The translations under genes were made by a program, and so were the position numbers. The notes beneath the pieces were generated by a model. That model saw nothing but the letters and a program-made list of their open reading frames with translations, searched no databases and was not told the origin of the DNA. From Kribbella turkmenica (GTDB lineage: Bacteria > Actinomycetota > Actinomycetes > Propionibacteriales > Kribbellaceae), in NCBI RefSeq assembly GCF_004348725.1, contig NZ_SMKR01000078.1, positions 1 through 32,585 of the forward strand: a DNA stretch of 32,585 nucleotides, read 5' to 3'. Of this stretch, positions 30,590 through 32,585 are shown piece by piece (positions within the stretch are counted from its first letter, which is position 1; every line of letters starts with the position of its first letter).

Positions 30590-31309
30590 TCACCGAGGAG
30601 GCAGTACGCAGAATTCGTTGCCGTCGGGGTCCGCCAGGACGACCCAGTCGACCTCACCCTGGCCGATGTCGAGCCGCGTCGCCCCGAGGGAGACCAACCG
30701 ATCGACCTCCGCCTGCAGATCACCGTCGGCCGGCGGGGCAAGGTCGAAATGCAGCCGGTTCTTGCCGAGCTTCGGCGCCACCGGCGGACCGCCCCAGGTG
30801 ATCTTCGGACCGCCGTGCGGTGAACGGATCGCAGTCTCTTCGTCCTGGTCCCACACCAGCGGCCAATCGAGTGCCTTGGCCCAGAAGCACCCGACCGCCT
30901 GCGAACCGTCGCTCGCCAGCGCCCCGATCAACCCACAGTCGGCGAGGAAGTTGTTCCCCGGCTCGATGACGCAGAACTCGTTGCCCTCCGGGTCGGCCAG
31001 CACCACATGCTTCTCCTCCGGCAACTGCCCGATATCAATGTGCCGGCCACCGAGCGCCAGCGCCCGCGCGACCGTCGCCTCCTGATCCTCCAGAGACTGA
31101 CTCGTCAGATCGAAGTGCATCTGGTTCTGTCCGGTCTTCTCCGACTCACTCGGCAGGAACCGCAACCGGAACCCGGTGTCGTCGTTCGGCAGCACCGCGA
31201 CGCCGTACGGATCGTCCGCCACCTCGAAGCCGAGCACACCGGCCCAGAACTCCGCGAGCCGCTGCGGATCGCGGGCATCGAAGCTGAGCGCAAACAGCCG
31301 AATCGTCAT
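30590..31309 (-). CDS. Tandem VOC-domain protein
   Basis: A 239-aa protein made of two VOC (glyoxalase-like domain 6) units. Unit 1 (about 1-118) has DPQRLAEFWAGVLGFEV, QNQMHFDLT and ADPEGNEFCVIE. Unit 2 (about 125-239) has CFWAKALDW, KNRLHFDLAPP and ADPDGNEFCVLPP. Each unit keeps the His and Glu expected of the metal site. The pair folds as one pseudo-dimer; the activity is unknown. ATG 31309 is the start, with TAGGTT 9 nt upstream. It resembles the single-domain VOC protein at 27751. Confidence 0.92.
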   Translation of the reverse strand: MTIRLFALSFDARDPQRLAEFWAGVLGFEVADDPYGVAVLPNDDTGFRLRFLPSESEKTGQNQMHFDLTSQSLEDQEATVARALALGGRHIDIGQLPEEKHVVLADPEGNEFCVIEPGNNFLADCGLIGALASDGSQAVGCFWAKALDWPLVWDQDEETAIRSPHGGPKITWGGPPVAPKLGKNRLHFDLAPPADGDLQAEVDRLVSLGATRLDIGQGEVDWVVLADPDGNEFCVLPPR

Positions 31310-31482
31310 GAGACCCGCAACCTAAGCCCACCACCTCCACCGCGCAACGCAATAACCCAGGGGAGAGGTCTCAGCGCGCAGGGATTCAACAGTTCACTCG
31401 GCGGAGGGTGATCCGGTGACGAAACCCTCTCCGTGCGGCCTGCATTTCGGGTAATTGCAGTGCATCGGTGCAGCGCGAGCCT

Positions 31483-31488
31483 TAGATT
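31483..31488 (+). promoter_or_regulatory. TAGATT -10 box, leaderless start of the phosphotransferase
   Basis: TAGATT ends 7 nt before GTG 31496, with no Shine-Dalgarno; it supports GTG 31496 over the longer frame starting at 31433. Confidence 0.5.
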
Positions 31489-31495
31489 GCGTGGG

Positions 31496-32440
31496 GTGAC
31501 CGCGCATGACGTACCTTCCGAACTTTTGCAGCTCGGTGTGCCGATTGGGCCGATGATTCGCGTCCACGGCGGGTTCGCCAACCGGATGTACCGGCTCGAC
31601 ACCGACCAGGGGTCGTTCGCGGTGAAGGAGTTGAATCTCGGCGACCGCCGCTGGACCTACCACGTCGAGGACGTGTTCAGGCTCGAGCGGGCGGCCTTCG
31701 TTGCCGGCGTACCGATGCCAGAGCCGATCTCGGCCGGACCGAACATGCTCGTCCACCGGTGGGTCGAGGGGGAGAAGGTGCCCGAGGCACCGGTGTCGGC
31801 GGCGTACGCGTTCGAGATCGGCGAGATTCTCGCGCGGATCCACGCGCTGGACGTCGAGTGGACCGACGTGTCGATCGAGGACCCTCCGCCACGGGACTGG
31901 CCCGAGCTGGCCGAGCGGGCGGCCGCGACCGGACAGCCGTGGGCCGAGGAACTCGCCGCCCACGTCGAGACGTTCCTCGCGATTGCACACTTCGTCGACA
32001 CCTGCGAGCGGCCGGGCCCCGTCGTACTGACCCACAAAGACATCCAACCGTGGAACCTGCTCGCTCGCGACGGCCGACCGGTAGTGCTCGACTGGGAACT
32101 CTCGGGGATGCTCGACCTCTCCGGCGAGCTCGGCTCAACCGCGCTGAGCCTCGCGAAGGGACCTGGCTTCGACGACATCGAGCCCGCGATCTTCCGCTCG
32201 GTCCTCGACGGGTACGTCGCCGGGGGCGGAATGTTGCCTCCGTCGGGTCCAAGCTGGTTCGTCTACTTGATCGGCGGCTGGCTGGGCCACACCAGATGGA
32301 ACATCCTCCGTTGCCTAGCCGGCGTCGAGGCGACCACCGGACCGGAACGCACACTGTCCCACGAGTCCGCCCGCAACGGCATTCGCGGCCTACCCGATCT
32401 GTTCCGCCGACTTCCGGAACTCGAAACGCTGCTCCTGTGA
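31496..32440 (+). CDS. APH-family (aminoglycoside phosphotransferase-like) kinase
   Basis: A 314-aa protein-kinase-fold phosphotransferase. The nucleotide-binding part includes VHGGFANRMYRL and the Lys-containing FAVKELNLG. The catalytic loop is HKDIQPWN (His180, Asp182, Asn187) and the metal-binding Asp199 is in VVLDWELSG. The family phosphorylates small molecules (aminoglycosides, macrolides, homoserine, choline, sugars); with no supporting neighbours, resistance is not implied. GTG 31496 is chosen because a TAGATT box lies 7 nt upstream. It is the last complete gene before the dif-like site. Confidence 0.88.
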   Translation: MTAHDVPSELLQLGVPIGPMIRVHGGFANRMYRLDTDQGSFAVKELNLGDRRWTYHVEDVFRLERAAFVAGVPMPEPISAGPNMLVHRWVEGEKVPEAPVSAAYAFEIGEILARIHALDVEWTDVSIEDPPPRDWPELAERAAATGQPWAEELAAHVETFLAIAHFVDTCERPGPVVLTHKDIQPWNLLARDGRPVVLDWELSGMLDLSGELGSTALSLAKGPGFDDIEPAIFRSVLDGYVAGGGMLPPSGPSWFVYLIGGWLGHTRWNILRCLAGVEATTGPERTLSHESARNGIRGLPDLFRRLPELETLLL

Positions 32441-32522
32441 CACTCACACCCAGCTCCGAGCTCAAACCGGGGTAGAGGTTCAGGCCCATGGTGCATAGCC
32501 CAGCTGGCCGGTTCCACCTGCT
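32441..32522. other. Intergenic region before the dif-like site
   Basis: I see no gene or clear terminator here. A G/C-rich segment (CAGCTGGCCGGTTCCACCTG, 32501-32520) directly abuts the dif-like site. Confidence 0.4.
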
Positions 32523-32550
32523 AGTTGACATAATGTCGCTTATCGGCGCA
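32523..32550 (+). other. dif-like XerC/XerD recombination site
   Basis: The 28 nt consist of an 11-nt arm ending TTGACATAA, a 6-nt centre TGTCGC, and an 11-nt arm TTATCGGCGCA. Read on the minus strand this aligns to the actinobacterial dif consensus, recalled from memory as arms TTCRCCGATAA and TTATGTCAAGT around a TVNACA centre, at about 25 of 28 positions. XerC and XerD bind the two arms and resolve chromosome dimers, controlled by FtsK. The mismatches include one in the centre, so it could also be a dif-like attachment site used by a Xer-dependent mobile element lying to the right. No second copy is in the window. Confidence 0.7.
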
Positions 32551-32585
32551 CCGCCGACCCCTGTCCGTCCTCCGACCACCCACCC

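Noticed and set aside
31496-32440. Aminoglycoside resistance kinase
   Set aside because: Only the general APH fold is shown; the family has many metabolic members and no resistance context is present.
1-32585. CRISPR arrays, tRNA or rRNA genes, insertion sequences
   Set aside because: No regularly spaced repeats, cloverleaf-like genes, rRNA sequence or transposase motif was seen on either strand.

Overview
The window is high-GC DNA (roughly 70% G+C by eye) with strongly G/C-biased third codon positions. It carries SepH, a PepN-type aminopeptidase, an LLM-class (probably F420-type) oxidoreductase, WYL and HxlR regulators, VOC and DinB proteins, and frequent GTG/TTG starts. This fits an actinomycete; the mix resembles Kribbella or other Nocardioidaceae, but the genus is an inference. 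There are no rRNA or tRNA genes, no CRISPR array and no complete transposon.

Layout. 1-2728: the 5' part of a secreted multi-domain pectate-lyase-fold protein that runs off the left edge. 2843-4154: an NmrA-like NAD(P)-binding protein divergent from an HxlR regulator, with two palindromes between them. 4167-4733 (minus): an uncharacterised 138-aa gene preceded by a leaderless poly-cysteine leader peptide and a hairpin, which looks like a cysteine-responsive attenuator. 4817-5773: a stand-alone BtrH-like protein whose Shine-Dalgarno sequence lies inside a perfect palindrome. 5791-9782: sepH and pepN. 9818-12409: aldo/keto reductase, YaaA and a metallo-beta-lactamase-fold hydrolase with no ordinary start codon. 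12523-14544: a secreted HNH nuclease, a TrmB/LuxR-type regulator and a small membrane protein. 14782-18246: an APC permease and a rhomboid protease, each preceded by a copy of the same ~84-nt leader-ORF repeat, with a frameshifted MFS exporter between them. 18243-24151: a PLP dehydratase, a deletion scar joining the 5' ends of two lost genes, SDR-type and OsmC proteins, an Lrp regulator, an LLM oxidoreductase, a nucleoside deaminase and a zinc-ribbon membrane protein. 24258-32440: two WYL regulators, a DUF1905 protein, an isochorismatase-family hydrolase, VOC proteins, a second aldo/keto reductase, a phosphotransferase, and several decayed genes (two DinB-like, one DHFR-like, one truncated cupin). 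32523-32550: a strong match to the actinobacterial dif (XerC/XerD) recombination site.

How the parts relate. Most genes are one- or two-gene units of general metabolism, detoxification and regulation rather than one pathway. Two features recur. First, many genes show a TANNNT box 6-7 nt before the start codon with no room for a Shine-Dalgarno, the pattern of leaderless mRNAs. Second, the right half is rich in broken genes, which would suit a region near a replication terminus. The most interesting items are the poly-cysteine attenuator, the duplicated ERSEF leader element and the dif-like site.
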